Assembly (NCBI RefSeq): GCF_039538145.1
Contig: NZ_BAABBV010000001.1
Location: 2,480,001-2,544,000, forward strand
Length of the DNA: 64,000 bases
Direction of reading: 5' to 3'
Origin: Gryllotalpicola daejeonensis
Lineage (GTDB): Bacteria > Actinomycetota > Actinomycetes > Actinomycetales > Microbacteriaceae
The position numbers and the translations under genes are program-made. The notes under the pieces are model-generated. The model ran no database searches and had not been told where the DNA came from. It saw nothing but the letters and a program-made list of their open reading frames with translations. This document shows, piece after piece, positions 53,205 through 62,142 of the stretch. Each line of letters starts with the position of its first letter. Position 1 is the stretch's first letter.

Positions 53205-54609
53205 GCACCCGCTCCCAATCCGTCACGGCGGAATCGAACGCGGCCAGCTCGACGCGCGCATTGTTGAGGTAGTGCGCCACGACCGCCGGTCCGAACGCCT
53301 CGCGGGCGAGCTCGGACTCGGCGAAGAGGGCCGCCGCCTCGCGCAGCGTCGAGGGCACCTGCGGCACGTCCGCGTCGTAGGCATTGCCCGCGTAGGCCTC
53401 CTCGAGCTCCAGCTCGTGCTCGACGCCGTAGAGCCCCGCCGCGATCATCGCCGCGACCGCGAGGTACGGGTTGACGTCGCCACCGGGGGTGCGGTTCTCG
53501 AACCGCAGCGAAGACCCGTGGCCGACCACGCGCAGCGCGCAGGTGCGGTTGTCGTGGCCCCACGCGACGGCGGTCGGCGCGAAGCTGCCTGGCTGATAGC
53601 GCTTGTAGGAGTTGATGTTCGGCGCGTAGAACAGCGTGAGCTCGCGCAGCGCCGCGAGCTGCCCGGCGAGGAAGTGCCGGAAGAGCTTCGAGTGGCCGGC
53701 TCCCTGCGAGTGACCGCCGCTTGCGGCATCCCCAGCCCCGGAATCGTCGGCGAAGACCGGCGAGCCGTCCGCCGCGCGCAACGACAGGTGGATGTGGCAG
53801 CTGTTGCCCTCGCGCTCGTTGAACTTGGCCATGAACGTGAGCGACTGGCCGTGGGCGGCCGCGATCTCTTTCGCGCCGTTCTTGTAGATCGAGTGGTTGT
53901 CGCAGGTCTCGAGCGCGGTCTTGTAGCGGAACGCGATCTCCTGCTGGCCGAGGTTGCACTCGCCTTTGACGCCCTCGCAGTACATGCCCGCGCCGTCCAT
54001 CGCGACGCGAATGTCGTGCAGCAGAGGCTCCATTCGGGTCGAGGCGGCGAGCGCGTAGTCGACGTTGTAGTCGGTGGCCGGCGTCAGATCGCGGTAGCCC
54101 TTCTTCCACGCCTCACGATACGAGTCCTCGAAGACGATGAACTCGAGCTCGGTGCCGACGAAGGCCTCGAGGCCGCGCTCGTGCAGCCGGTCGAGCTGAC
54201 GCTGCAGGATCGCCCGCGGCGCCTCGACCACCGGTGCGCCGCCCGGCCACTCGAGGTCGGCCGTCACGATCGCCGTCTTCACGAGCCACGGCGCCGCGCG
54301 CAGGGTCGCGAGGTCGGGCTTCATCACCATGTCGCCGTAACCGCGCTGCCAGCTCGAGATCTCGTAGCCGCCGACCGTGTTCATCTCGACGTCGACGGCG
54401 AGCAGGTAGTTGCAGCACTCGGCGCCGTGCGTCGCGTACTCCTCGAGGAAGAGGCGCGCGCTCGTGCGCTTGCCGACGAGCCGCCCCTGCATGTCGGTGA
54501 AGGCGATGATCACGGTGTCGATCGCGCCGTCGGCCGCGAACGCGGCGAGCTGCTCGAGGCTCAGGAATCCGCTCGGCTCTGTCATCGAACCTGCCGTCGT
54601 TCCTGTCAT
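53185..54609 (-). CDS. puuA: Gamma-glutamylpolyamine synthetase (glutamine synthetase family)
   Basis: A 474-residue GS-like ligase that glutamylates putrescine or another amine using ATP. GTELEFIVFED, ECNLGQQEIAFRY, GNSCHIHLSL and RFENRTPGGDVNPYLA are the family metal and substrate blocks. The adenylylation site of true glutamine synthetase is absent, as usual in PuuA/GlnA3-type enzymes. ATG 54,609 follows GGAGGTG. It opens the operon puuA-puuD-aldehyde dehydrogenase-SDR-GntR, a route for using amines as nitrogen source or detoxifying polyamines. Confidence 0.9.
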   Translation of the reverse strand: MTGTTAGSMTEPSGFLSLEQLAAFAADGAIDTVIIAFTDMQGRLVGKRTSARLFLEEYATHGAECCNYLLAVDVEMNTVGGYEISSWQRGYGDMVMKPDLATLRAAPWLVKTAIVTADLEWPGGAPVVEAPRAILQRQLDRLHERGLEAFVGTELEFIVFEDSYREAWKKGYRDLTPATDYNVDYALAASTRMEPLLHDIRVAMDGAGMYCEGVKGECNLGQQEIAFRYKTALETCDNHSIYKNGAKEIAAAHGQSLTFMAKFNEREGNSCHIHLSLRAADGSPVFADDSGAGDAASGGHSQGAGHSKLFRHFLAGQLAALRELTLFYAPNINSYKRYQPGSFAPTAVAWGHDNRTCALRVVGHGSSLRFENRTPGGDVNPYLAVAAMIAAGLYGVEHELELEEAYAGNAYDADVPQVPSTLREAAALFAESELAREAFGPAVVAHYLNNARVELAAFDSAVTDWERVRGFERL

Positions 54610-54618
54610 CGCACCTCC

Positions 54619-54639
54619 AATGGTCGGTTGCCGACCATT
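54619..54639. promoter_or_regulatory. Candidate operator of the puu-type operon
   Basis: Perfect palindrome of half sites AATGGTCGG and CCGACCATT around a 3-base spacer, 10 bases before puuA. GGTC/GACC half sites are typical of FadR-type GntR regulators, and one is encoded at the end of this operon. A -10-like TGTAAT overlaps its far side. Confidence 0.72.
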
Positions 54640-54708
54640 ACAGCACGAGGGATGCCTGAACCGACGCGCTTCTTTTTACACGCTCGTTACACCCAAAGGT
54701 ATGGCGGC

Positions 54709-54756
54709 GGTCCTTTCGCTTCGCTAGCTTTTCGCCATCCTCCCCCCGAAAGGACC
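54709..54756 (+). promoter_or_regulatory. Leader hairpin that includes the permease ribosome site
   Basis: Perfect 10-base arms GGTCCTTTCG (54,709-54,718) and CGAAAGGACC (54,747-54,756) enclose 28 bases. The right arm contains AAGGA, the Shine-Dalgarno sequence for ATG 54,761, so folding would hide it. Confidence 0.6.
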
Positions 54757-54760
54757 GCGC

Positions 54761-56314
54761 ATGTCTTCTCCCGAAAAGGTCACGACCTCGGGCGTGAGCT
54801 ACACCACCGTCGACAAGAGCTATTTCGAGAAGCGCACCCTGCGGCGCAGCGCCGGCGTCTGGGGAATCTGGGGCCTCGGAGTCGCGGCCGTGATCTCGGG
54901 CGATTTCAGCGGGTGGAACGGCGGTATCCCGACCGCGGGCTGGGGCGGCCTGCTCGTCGCCACCGTGTTCGTCGCCCTGATGTTCTTCGGGCTCTTCTAT
55001 TCGATCGGCGAGATGAGCGCGGCGATGCCGCACACCGGCGGCGCATACTCGTTCGCCCGCGCCTCGATGGGGCCGTGGGGCGGGTTCATCACCGGCATGG
55101 CCGAGACCATCGAGTACGTCATGACGACAGCCGTCGTGGTCTTCTTCTCGGCGCAGTACGCCGACAGCGCGCTCAAGCTGCTCACCGGTGCCACCCTGCC
55201 GCCGTGGCTGTGGTGGGTCATCCTCTATGCCCTCTTCATCGGCTTGAACTCGCTCGGCGCCTCCGTCGGCTTCCGCTTCGCGATCATCGTGTCGGTCATC
55301 TCGATCGCGATCATCGTGTTCTTCGCGGTCGTCGCGCTGGCGACGGGGTCGGTGCACGTGGGCTCGCTGTTCGAGGCGCCGGCGAAGGGCGCGGCGAGCG
55401 GATTCCTGCCAGGGGGCATTTCGGGCATCCTCGCCACGCTGCCGTTCGCCATCTGGTTCTACCTCGGCATCGAAGAGCTGCCGCTTGCCGCGGAGGAGTC
55501 GCACAACCCCACCCGCGACATCCCACGCGGCGGCCTGTGGGCGCTCGTCACCCTGATGGTCACCGGCGCCATCGTCCTGTTCCTCAACTCGGCCGTGCTC
55601 GGCGCCGCGGGAACGGGCGCGTCGCTGCAGCCGCTGCTCGACGGCTTCCAGAAGATCTTCGGAAGCAACGCCGCCGTCATCGTCGGCATCCTCGCGATCT
55701 TCGCGCTCGTCGGCCTGCTCGCCTCGCTGCAGGGCATCATGTACGCGTACGGCCGCAACATGTACTCGCTGTCACGGGCCGGCTACTACCCGAAGTTCCT
55801 GTCACTGACGGGGAAGAACCAGACGCCGTGGATCGCCCTGATCGTCGGCGGCGCGATCGGCTTCATCTTCCTGTTCGTCGCCCAGTACTCGGGCAACACG
55901 AACGCCGGCAACATCGTGCTGAACATCGCCGTCTGGGGTGCCGTGATCTCGTACCTGCTGCAGATGACGTCGTTCGTGCTGCTGCGCCGCAACCACCCGG
56001 ACGCCAAGCGGCCGTACCGCAGCCCGTGGGGCTCGGCCGGCGCGATCTACGCCGGCATCATCGCGCTGATCGCCTTCGTGTCGCTGCTGTTCGTGCCTGC
56101 CTATGAGCCGGCGGTGATCGCCATCGCGATCGTCTTCGTCATCGGCCTGATCCTGTTCGCGGTGTTCGGGCGCACGCAGCTGATCCTGTCGCCGGAGGAG
56201 GAGTACGCGCTCTCCGGCGGCATCCACGGAGACCCCGAGGCGGAGGACCTCGCCGCCGGGCAGCACGAGGTCGTTCTCGAGGCGGAGCAGGCGGGCGCCA
56301 CCCCTGGCGAGTAG
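54761..56314 (+). CDS. APC-superfamily amine/amino acid permease (ethanolamine permease-like)
   Basis: A 517-residue importer with about twelve helices. GVAAVISGDFSGWNGG in helix 1 and PHTGGAYSFARASMGPWGG are typical of the ethanolamine-permease branch of the family. It diverges from the puu-type operon across 150 bases containing the GntR operator, so the natural substrate is probably the amine degraded by that operon (putrescine, ethanolamine or another). A C-terminal acidic tail of ~35 residues is variable. Confidence 0.88.
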   Translation: MSSPEKVTTSGVSYTTVDKSYFEKRTLRRSAGVWGIWGLGVAAVISGDFSGWNGGIPTAGWGGLLVATVFVALMFFGLFYSIGEMSAAMPHTGGAYSFARASMGPWGGFITGMAETIEYVMTTAVVVFFSAQYADSALKLLTGATLPPWLWWVILYALFIGLNSLGASVGFRFAIIVSVISIAIIVFFAVVALATGSVHVGSLFEAPAKGAASGFLPGGISGILATLPFAIWFYLGIEELPLAAEESHNPTRDIPRGGLWALVTLMVTGAIVLFLNSAVLGAAGTGASLQPLLDGFQKIFGSNAAVIVGILAIFALVGLLASLQGIMYAYGRNMYSLSRAGYYPKFLSLTGKNQTPWIALIVGGAIGFIFLFVAQYSGNTNAGNIVLNIAVWGAVISYLLQMTSFVLLRRNHPDAKRPYRSPWGSAGAIYAGIIALIAFVSLLFVPAYEPAVIAIAIVFVIGLILFAVFGRTQLILSPEEEYALSGGIHGDPEAEDLAAGQHEVVLEAEQAGATPGE

Positions 56315-56358
56315 CCGCGGCCGTCGTCGGTCCTGTGCGGTGCGGTGCGCTGCCGCAG

Positions 56359-56501
56359 GTCACCGATTCGGTCGCGCGGCCGCCGGGGAGGCATCCGAAA
56401 GTCGCTTGCCGACCGAATCGGTGACCGACGGCTCCCGGCGCGCGCCGAAGTGTGTCTCGCGCGGATCTGTGCCTCGTACGGAACTGTGCCTCGCACGGAA
56501 G
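56359..56501. repeat. Inverted repeat and 17-base triplet after the permease gene
   Basis: Arms GTCACCGATTCGGTCG (56,359-56,374) and CGACCGAATCGGTGAC (56,410-56,425) pair perfectly over 35 intervening bases. Then three 17-base units of the type TGTGCCTCGCACGGAAG follow at 56,451, 56,468 and 56,485. The region lies between the ends of the permease and phnF genes. Confidence 0.85.
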
Positions 56502-56506
56502 CTGGG

Positions 56507-57247
56507 CTAAGGAATCAGCGCATGCTCGACGTCGAGCTCGACGCGCGTCGCCGGGAAGCGCGTCGAGCCGAACGAGAGCGGCGTGCCGTCGGGCAGCGTG
56601 TCGAGTGAGCGCACGACCAGCAGCACCGCGCCCGGCGGCAGCTCGAGGTCCTCGGATTCCGCGGCCGTCGCGTGCCGCGCGCCGACGGTGGTCGACGAGC
56701 GCACGTAGTCGGTGATGCCGAGCTCGCGCAGTGACCCCGTCACGGTGCCGAGGCGCTCGAAGAGCTCGGGCAGCCCGGGCACGAGGTCGGCGACGAACCA
56801 CGAGGTCGCCCTTGACACCGGGGTCCCGTCGACCGCGCGCACGGCCTCGAGCCGCAGCGCGGGGCGCCCGTCGAGCCGCAGCCGGTCGATGACGCGCGGC
56901 TCGGGCTCCGCCTCGATCGCCCAGTCGAGCAGCTGCGCCGTGGCCGAGCTCGACGGCCCGATGCTGTCGGTCAGGCGGGTGCGTGCGCCGATGCGGTGCA
57001 CGAGCACGGTGCCCTGGGTGACGAAGGTGCCGCTGCCGCGCCGCGACTCGACGAGCCCCTCGGCCACGAGCCCGGCCACGGCCTGGCGCACCGTATTGCG
57101 ATGCACGCCGAAGCGCTCGGCGAGCTCGTGCTCCGACGGCAGCCGCGAGCCGACCGGGCGCGCGCCGTTCGCGATCTCTCGCCGCAGCTCTTCGGCGATC
57201 AGGCGCCAGGTCGAGTAGCCGCTCGGTGACCTGCTCTGCGTGGACAT
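56507..57247 (-). CDS. phnF: PhnF-type GntR/HutC regulator of phosphonate use
   Basis: A 246-residue repressor. Winged helix about 10-75 (LPSEHELAERFGVHRNTVRQAVAGL and the wing RRGSGTFV), then a UTRA ligand domain (about 95-240). It diverges from phnG, the start of the C-P lyase operon, with a perfect palindrome in between. PhnF proteins in related bacteria repress phn genes under phosphate sufficiency. ATG 57,247 is chosen; GTG/ATG codons slightly upstream are possible. Confidence 0.9.
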   Translation of the reverse strand: MSTQSRSPSGYSTWRLIAEELRREIANGARPVGSRLPSEHELAERFGVHRNTVRQAVAGLVAEGLVESRRGSGTFVTQGTVLVHRIGARTRLTDSIGPSSSATAQLLDWAIEAEPEPRVIDRLRLDGRPALRLEAVRAVDGTPVSRATSWFVADLVPGLPELFERLGTVTGSLRELGITDYVRSSTTVGARHATAAESEDLELPPGAVLLVVRSLDTLPDGTPLSFGSTRFPATRVELDVEHALIP

Positions 57248-57326
57248 AGCTGGTCGCACTCTATCGACTGCGGTCCATGGCCAAGGTTCGACCGGAGCTG
57301 GCGTTCGTTCTCCGAACGTTCACCGC

Positions 57327-57378
57327 TTGACGCGGCATCCCGGGCTAACGTGAAGTTATCTAGATAACTAGACAACTT
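57327..57378. promoter_or_regulatory. phn promoter region with candidate PhnF operator
   Basis: The perfect 16-base palindrome AGTTATCTAGATAACT (57,354-57,369) sits 34 bases before phnG, followed by CTAGACAACTT so that AAGTT/AACTT form outer arms. TTGACG at 57,327 may be a -35 element. Short copies of CGAACGTT lie at 57,313 and 57,380. Confidence 0.65.
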
Positions 57379-57402
57379 GCGAACGTTGACGACGGAGGAT
57401 TC

Positions 57403-57867
57403 GTGACCGACGAGACGCAGCAGAGGCAGCGCTGGATGCGCGCGCTGGCGCTGGCAGAGACGGATGCCTTGGCCGCGGCCTGGAGCGATTGGACGCCGAA
57501 GCCCGAGGTCGACGCGATCCGCGGGCCGGAGGCCGGGCTGGTGATGGTGCGCAGTCGCATCGACGCCGGCGGCGCGAAGTTCAATCTGGGCGAGGCGACC
57601 GTGACCCGCGCCACCGTTCGGCTGCACGGTGAGCCGCTGGGCGCCGACGTGCTCGGCACCTCGTATGTGCTCGGCACCGACCTCGAGCACGCTCGACTCG
57701 CCGCCATCTTCGACGGGCTGCTCGCCGACGCCGAACTGCGCGGCCGTGTGTTGACCGAGGTCGTCGCACCTCTCGAGCGCTCGCAGGCCGAGCGCGACGC
57801 GGCCAGGCGCGCAGACGCCAAGGCCACCCTCGTCGACTTCTTCACCGTCTCTCGGGAGCACGCATGA
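57403..57867 (+). CDS. phnG: C-P lyase core subunit PhnG
   Basis: A 154-residue subunit of the PhnGHIJ core, which cleaves carbon-phosphorus bonds. RWMRALALAET at the start and GEATVTRATVRL followed by GTSYVLGTD are family blocks. GTG 57,403 has GGAGG upstream. First gene of the operon; its stop overlaps phnH. Confidence 0.94.
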   Translation: MTDETQQRQRWMRALALAETDALAAAWSDWTPKPEVDAIRGPEAGLVMVRSRIDAGGAKFNLGEATVTRATVRLHGEPLGADVLGTSYVLGTDLEHARLAAIFDGLLADAELRGRVLTEVVAPLERSQAERDAARRADAKATLVDFFTVSREHA

Positions 57868-58547
57868 CCACCACAGCAGGGCGGGCGCCCGCGCGCCTCG
57901 CCGACTCCGGCGCCGCCATTCCGAACCCCGGGTTCGCCGACCCGACCCGTGAGGCGCAGGCCGCCTTCCGTGCGCTGCTCGACGCGCTCGCGCACCCCAC
58001 CCGGTCGTATCCGCTGGCCGGGCCCGCGCAGCCGCCCGCCGCGTTCGGGCCCGGCCTGGGCGCGGTCGCGCTGACCGTGCTCGATGAGGACTCGTCGGTC
58101 TGGCTGAGCACGCCGCTCGCCGCGGACGCGGAGACCGTCGCGTGGCTCGCGTTCCACACGGGCGCGCGTGTGGTCGACGAGCCGGCGCTCGCCGACTTCG
58201 CCTTCGCGCGGCCCGCAGAGCTGCCGAAGCTGGATGCCTTCCGCCTCGGCACCGACGAGGCGCCGCACCTCTCGGCGACGCTCGTGCTCGACGTCGCCGG
58301 CATCACGCACGACGGGGCCGCGCGATTCACCGCGACCGGCCCCGGCGTCAACGGCTCGGTCGAGTTCGACGCCCCGTGGGCGACCGGCATCGAGGGCTTC
58401 GGCGAGCAGTGGGCGGCGAACGCGGCCCTCTTCCCGCGCGGCGTCGACCTGCTGCTCGTCGAAGAAGGCGCGCTGTCGGCGCTTCCCCGCACGACGCGGC
58501 TGGCGCAGGCATCCGCAACCCCGCTGGCGAACGCGAAGGAGAACTAG
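57864..58547 (+). CDS. phnH: C-P lyase core subunit PhnH
   Basis: A 227-residue structural core subunit. TREAQAAFRALLDALAHPTR near the N-terminus and the central TLVLDVAGI and TGPGVNGS segments match the family, as does GVDLLLVEEGALSALPRTTR near the end. Overlaps phnG by 4 bases; phnI starts 3 bases after it. Confidence 0.94.
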   Translation: MTTTAGRAPARLADSGAAIPNPGFADPTREAQAAFRALLDALAHPTRSYPLAGPAQPPAAFGPGLGAVALTVLDEDSSVWLSTPLAADAETVAWLAFHTGARVVDEPALADFAFARPAELPKLDAFRLGTDEAPHLSATLVLDVAGITHDGAARFTATGPGVNGSVEFDAPWATGIEGFGEQWAANAALFPRGVDLLLVEEGALSALPRTTRLAQASATPLANAKEN

Positions 58548-58549
58548 CC

Positions 58550-59671
58550 ATGTATGTCGCAGTCAAGGGCGGCGAGAAGGCGATCGCCAACGCCCACGCC
58601 CTGCTCGCGAAGGCGGGGCGCGGCGACGAGCGCCAGCCGCGCATCGAGCACGCGCAGGTCGCCGGCCAGCTCGCGGTGCTCGTCGCGCGCGTCATGAACG
58701 AGGGCTCGCTCTACGACCCCGAGCTCGCGGCCCGCGCGATCCTGCAGGCGCAGGGCGACGCGCTCGAGGCAATCACCCTGGTGCGCTCGTACCGCACGAC
58801 GCTGCCGCGCTTCGGCTACACCGAGCCGGTCGACACCGCTGCGCTGCCGCCGCAGCGCCGCGTCTCGGCGACCTTCAAGGACATCCCGGGCGGTCAGCAG
58901 CTCGGCGCGACCTTCGACTACACGCACCGCCTGTTCAGCGACCCCGCCGAAGCGACGACGGGGTTCGCCGACAATGAGTCGGCGACCGCGCACGAAGACG
59001 AGATGCCCCGCGTGGCCGACCTGCTCGGCGTCGAGGCGCTGATGGAGCCCGAGCGCCCGGCCGACTTCGACGACCCGGAGCCCGCAGACCTCACCCGCGA
59101 GCCGACCGTCTTCCCGATGAGCCGTGCCGAGCGTCTGCAGGCCCTGGCCCGCGGCGACGAGGGCTTCCTGCTCTCGCTCGGTTATTCGACGCAGCGCGGC
59201 TTCGGGCGCACGCACCCCTTCGCCGGCGAGATCCGTGTCGGCGAGGTCGAGGTCGAGTTCGATGCCCCCGAGCTCGGCTTCGCCGTGCCGCTCGGCCGCA
59301 TCGAGGTCACCGAGTGCCAGATGATCAACCAGTTCACCGGCAACGCCGACACCCCGGCGCAGTTCACCCGCGGCTACGGGCTCGTCTTCGGCCGTGCCGA
59401 GCGCAAGGCGATGTCGATGTCGCTCGTCGACCGCACGCTGCGCGCCGACGAGTTCGGCGAGCGCCGCGTCGCGCCCGCGCAGGACGAGGAGTTCGTCATC
59501 ATGCATGCCGACAACGTCGAGGCCACCGGCTTCGTCGAGCACCTGAAGCTGCCGCACTACGTCGACTTCCAGGCCGAGCTGGGGCTGGTACGGCGGCTCA
59601 ACAAGGAGCGCATGGCCAAGGCGGATGCCGCGGCCGGAACGAGCTCAGAAGAAGTGGAGGCACTGGCGTGA
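58550..59671 (+). CDS. phnI: C-P lyase core subunit PhnI
   Basis: A 373-residue subunit with nucleosidase-like role: with G, H and L it moves the phosphonate onto the ribose C1 of ATP. MYVAVKGGEKAIANAH is the hallmark start; LSLGYSTQRGFGRTHPFAGEIR and TECQMINQF are conserved further on. Its stop overlaps phnJ as GTGA. Confidence 0.96.
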   Translation: MYVAVKGGEKAIANAHALLAKAGRGDERQPRIEHAQVAGQLAVLVARVMNEGSLYDPELAARAILQAQGDALEAITLVRSYRTTLPRFGYTEPVDTAALPPQRRVSATFKDIPGGQQLGATFDYTHRLFSDPAEATTGFADNESATAHEDEMPRVADLLGVEALMEPERPADFDDPEPADLTREPTVFPMSRAERLQALARGDEGFLLSLGYSTQRGFGRTHPFAGEIRVGEVEVEFDAPELGFAVPLGRIEVTECQMINQFTGNADTPAQFTRGYGLVFGRAERKAMSMSLVDRTLRADEFGERRVAPAQDEEFVIMHADNVEATGFVEHLKLPHYVDFQAELGLVRRLNKERMAKADAAAGTSSEEVEALA

Positions 59672-60594
59672 GCACAGGTGCGGGCATCCTGCCCAGCTAC
59701 AACATCGGCTACCTCGACGAGCAGACGAAGCGGATGATCCGCCGGGCGCTGCTCAAGGCGGTCGCCATCCCCGGCTTCCAGGTGCCGTTCGCCTCGCGCG
59801 AGGTGCCGATGCCGCGCGGCTGGGGCACCGGCGGCGTGCAGGTCACGGCCGCGATCATCGGCGAGGACGACACCCTCAAGGTCATCGACCAGGGTGCGGA
59901 CGACACGACGAACGCGGTGTCGATCCGCGCCTTCTTCGCGAAGGTCGCCGGCGCCAAGACGACGACGCGCACCGATGAGGCGACGGTGATCCAGACCCGC
60001 CACCGGATTCCGGAGACCGAGCTCACCGAGGGGCAGACCATGGTCTATCAGGTGCCGATCCCCGAGCCGCTGCGCTTCCTCGAGCCGCGCGAGACCGAGA
60101 CGCGGCGCATGCACGCGCTCGAGGACTACGGACTGATCTACGTGAAGCTCTATGAGGACATCGCCAAGTACGGCCACATCGCCACGACCTACGCCTACCC
60201 GGTGATCGTGAACGGCCGCTACCTCATGGACCCGTCGCCGACGCCGAGCTTCGACAACCCGAAGCTGCACCAGAGCCCCGCGCTGCACCTCTATGGCGCC
60301 GGCCGCGAGAAGCGCATCTATGCGGTGCCGCCCTATACCGACGTCGTGTCGCTCGGCTTCGAGGACCACCCCTTCGAGCCGCAGAAGTTCTCACAGCCGT
60401 GCGCGGTGTGCGGGTCGACGGGGGTCTACCTCGACGAGATCATCACCGACGATGCGGGCGGCGTGATGTACGCCTGCTCGGACACCGATCACTGCGAGCG
60501 CACCGTCGCCGCGGCATCCGCTCGCCGTGAATCGGAAATCGACAACGACGAACTCAGCGACGAGCTGGACGAGATCGAAGAGGTGCACGTATGA
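59668..60594 (+). CDS. phnJ: Carbon-phosphorus lyase PhnJ (radical SAM)
   Basis: A 308-residue radical enzyme that breaks the C-P bond to give a cyclic ribose phosphate and the alkane. The four Cys residues lie in CAVCGSTGVYL and YACSDTDHC, matching the cluster and catalytic cysteines of PhnJ. GYLDEQTKRMIRRALLKAVAIPG is the typical start. The C-terminal ~35 residues are an acidic tail. Confidence 0.97.
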   Translation: MSTGAGILPSYNIGYLDEQTKRMIRRALLKAVAIPGFQVPFASREVPMPRGWGTGGVQVTAAIIGEDDTLKVIDQGADDTTNAVSIRAFFAKVAGAKTTTRTDEATVIQTRHRIPETELTEGQTMVYQVPIPEPLRFLEPRETETRRMHALEDYGLIYVKLYEDIAKYGHIATTYAYPVIVNGRYLMDPSPTPSFDNPKLHQSPALHLYGAGREKRIYAVPPYTDVVSLGFEDHPFEPQKFSQPCAVCGSTGVYLDEIITDDAGGVMYACSDTDHCERTVAAASARRESEIDNDELSDELDEIEEVHV

Positions 60595-61370
60595 GCGACG
60601 AGATGCCGCTGCTCGAGGTGCGGGACGCAGGCCACAAGTACGGCGACCGCTACGGATGCCGCGAGGTGAGCTTCAACCTGTGGCCGGGCGAGGTGCTGGC
60701 CGTCGTGGGGGAGTCCGGCTCCGGCAAGTCGACCCTGCTCGGCACGCTGTCGCAGCGGCTCAGCCTCACCGAGGGCAGCATCCGCTACCGCCTGGCCGAC
60801 GGTGAGGTCGTCGAGCTCGCCGAGCTCAGCGAGGCGCGGGTGCGCCGCCTGTGGCGCAGCGAGTGGGGCTTCGTGCACCAGAATGCGGCCGACGGCCTGC
60901 GCATGCACGTGAGCGCGGGTGGCAACGTCGGCGAGCCGCTGATGGCGACCGGCTGGCGGCACTACGGGAAGATCCGCGCGGAGGCCGCCGAGTGGCTCAA
61001 GCGCGTCGAGATCCCCGTCGACCGCATCGATGACACCCCGGCATCCTTCTCGGGCGGCATGCGCCAGCGCCTGCAGATCGCGCGCAACCTCGTCGTCTCG
61101 CCGCGCCTCGTCTTCATGGACGAGCCGACCAGCGGTCTCGACGTCTCGGTGCAGGCGCGGCTGCTCGACCTCATCCGGTCGCTCGTCGCCGAGCTCGGGC
61201 TCGCGGTCGTGATCGTGACGCACGACCTCGCGGTCGCGCGGCTGATCTCGCACCGCACGCTCGTCATGAAGGACGGCCGCGTCATCGAGTCCGGTCTCAC
61301 CGACCGCGTGCTGGATGACCCGCAGGCCGCCTACACGCAACTTCTCGTTTCCTCGATTCTGCAAGGGTGA
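60591..61370 (+). CDS. phnK: Phosphonate C-P lyase ATPase subunit PhnK
   Basis: A 259-residue ABC-type ATPase that binds the core complex rather than a permease. Walker A GESGSGKST, signature FSGGMRQRLQIARNL, Walker B LVFMDEPTSGLD and the H loop IVTHDLAVA are complete. Overlaps phnJ by 4 bases. Confidence 0.95.
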   Translation: MSDEMPLLEVRDAGHKYGDRYGCREVSFNLWPGEVLAVVGESGSGKSTLLGTLSQRLSLTEGSIRYRLADGEVVELAELSEARVRRLWRSEWGFVHQNAADGLRMHVSAGGNVGEPLMATGWRHYGKIRAEAAEWLKRVEIPVDRIDDTPASFSGGMRQRLQIARNLVVSPRLVFMDEPTSGLDVSVQARLLDLIRSLVAELGLAVVIVTHDLAVARLISHRTLVMKDGRVIESGLTDRVLDDPQAAYTQLLVSSILQG

Positions 61371-61377
61371 CCCGACC

Positions 61378-62142
61378 GTGAACAACGCGATCCTGACTGT
61401 GGCGGACGTCCGCAAGACCTTCACCATGCACCTGCAGGGCGGCACGCGCCTCGCCGTGCTGCGCGACGTGACCTTCGACGTGCACGCGGGCGAGTGCGTC
61501 GTGCTCGGCGGCCCCTCGGGGGCGGGCAAGAGCTCGATCCTCAAGATGGTGTACGGCAACTATGCCGCCGACGGCGGCTCGATCGTCCTCGATGCGGGGG
61601 GTCTTCGGGTGGACCTCGCGTCGGCGGACCCGCGGCAGGTGCTCGCCGCCCGCCGGGACGCGATGGGCTACGTCAGCCAGTTCCTGCGCTGCGTGCCCCG
61701 CGTCCCGGCCCTTCAGGTCGTCGCCGAGCCGCTGCTCGAGCGCGGTGTCTCCGCCGAGGAGGCCCACGCTCGCGCGGCCGAGCTGCTCACCCGCCTCGCG
61801 ATCCCCGAGCGTCTCTGGTCGCTGCCGCCCGCCACCTTCTCGGGCGGCGAGCAGCAGCGCGTCAACATCGCCCGCGGGTTCATCGCCGACCTGCCCCTGC
61901 TGCTGCTCGACGAGCCCACGGCTTCGCTCGACGCCCGCAACCGCGACGTCGTCGTCGAGCTGATCGCCGACAAGCGCGCGGCCGGGGTCGCGATGCTCGG
62001 CATCTTCCACGACACCGAGGTGCGCGAGCGGGTCGCCGACCGCATCATCGAGGTCGAGGCCTTCACCCCGCGTGCGGGCGCGGCGGCGGGAACGGGCACG
62101 TCGGCCGCGTCGGCCGCGTCGGCCTCCGGGGCGGCCGCGTGA
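61378..62142 (+). CDS. phnL: Phosphonate C-P lyase ATPase subunit PhnL
   Basis: A 254-residue ABC-type ATPase, second of the pair acting with the core. Walker A GGPSGAGKSS, signature FSGGEQQRVNIARGF, Walker B LLLLDEPTASLD, His in GIFHDTEV. The last ~25 residues are an Ala/Ser-rich tail encoded by repetitive TCGGCCGCG units. GTG 61,378 follows phnK by 7 bases. Confidence 0.95.
   Translation: MNNAILTVADVRKTFTMHLQGGTRLAVLRDVTFDVHAGECVVLGGPSGAGKSSILKMVYGNYAADGGSIVLDAGGLRVDLASADPRQVLAARRDAMGYVSQFLRCVPRVPALQVVAEPLLERGVSAEEAHARAAELLTRLAIPERLWSLPPATFSGGEQQRVNIARGFIADLPLLLLDEPTASLDARNRDVVVELIADKRAAGVAMLGIFHDTEVRERVADRIIEVEAFTPRAGAAAGTGTSAASAASASGAAA

Noticed and set aside
54640..54760. Riboswitch in front of the permease gene
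   Set aside because: Only a simple hairpin is visible; no known aptamer core, so recorded as a leader stem instead.
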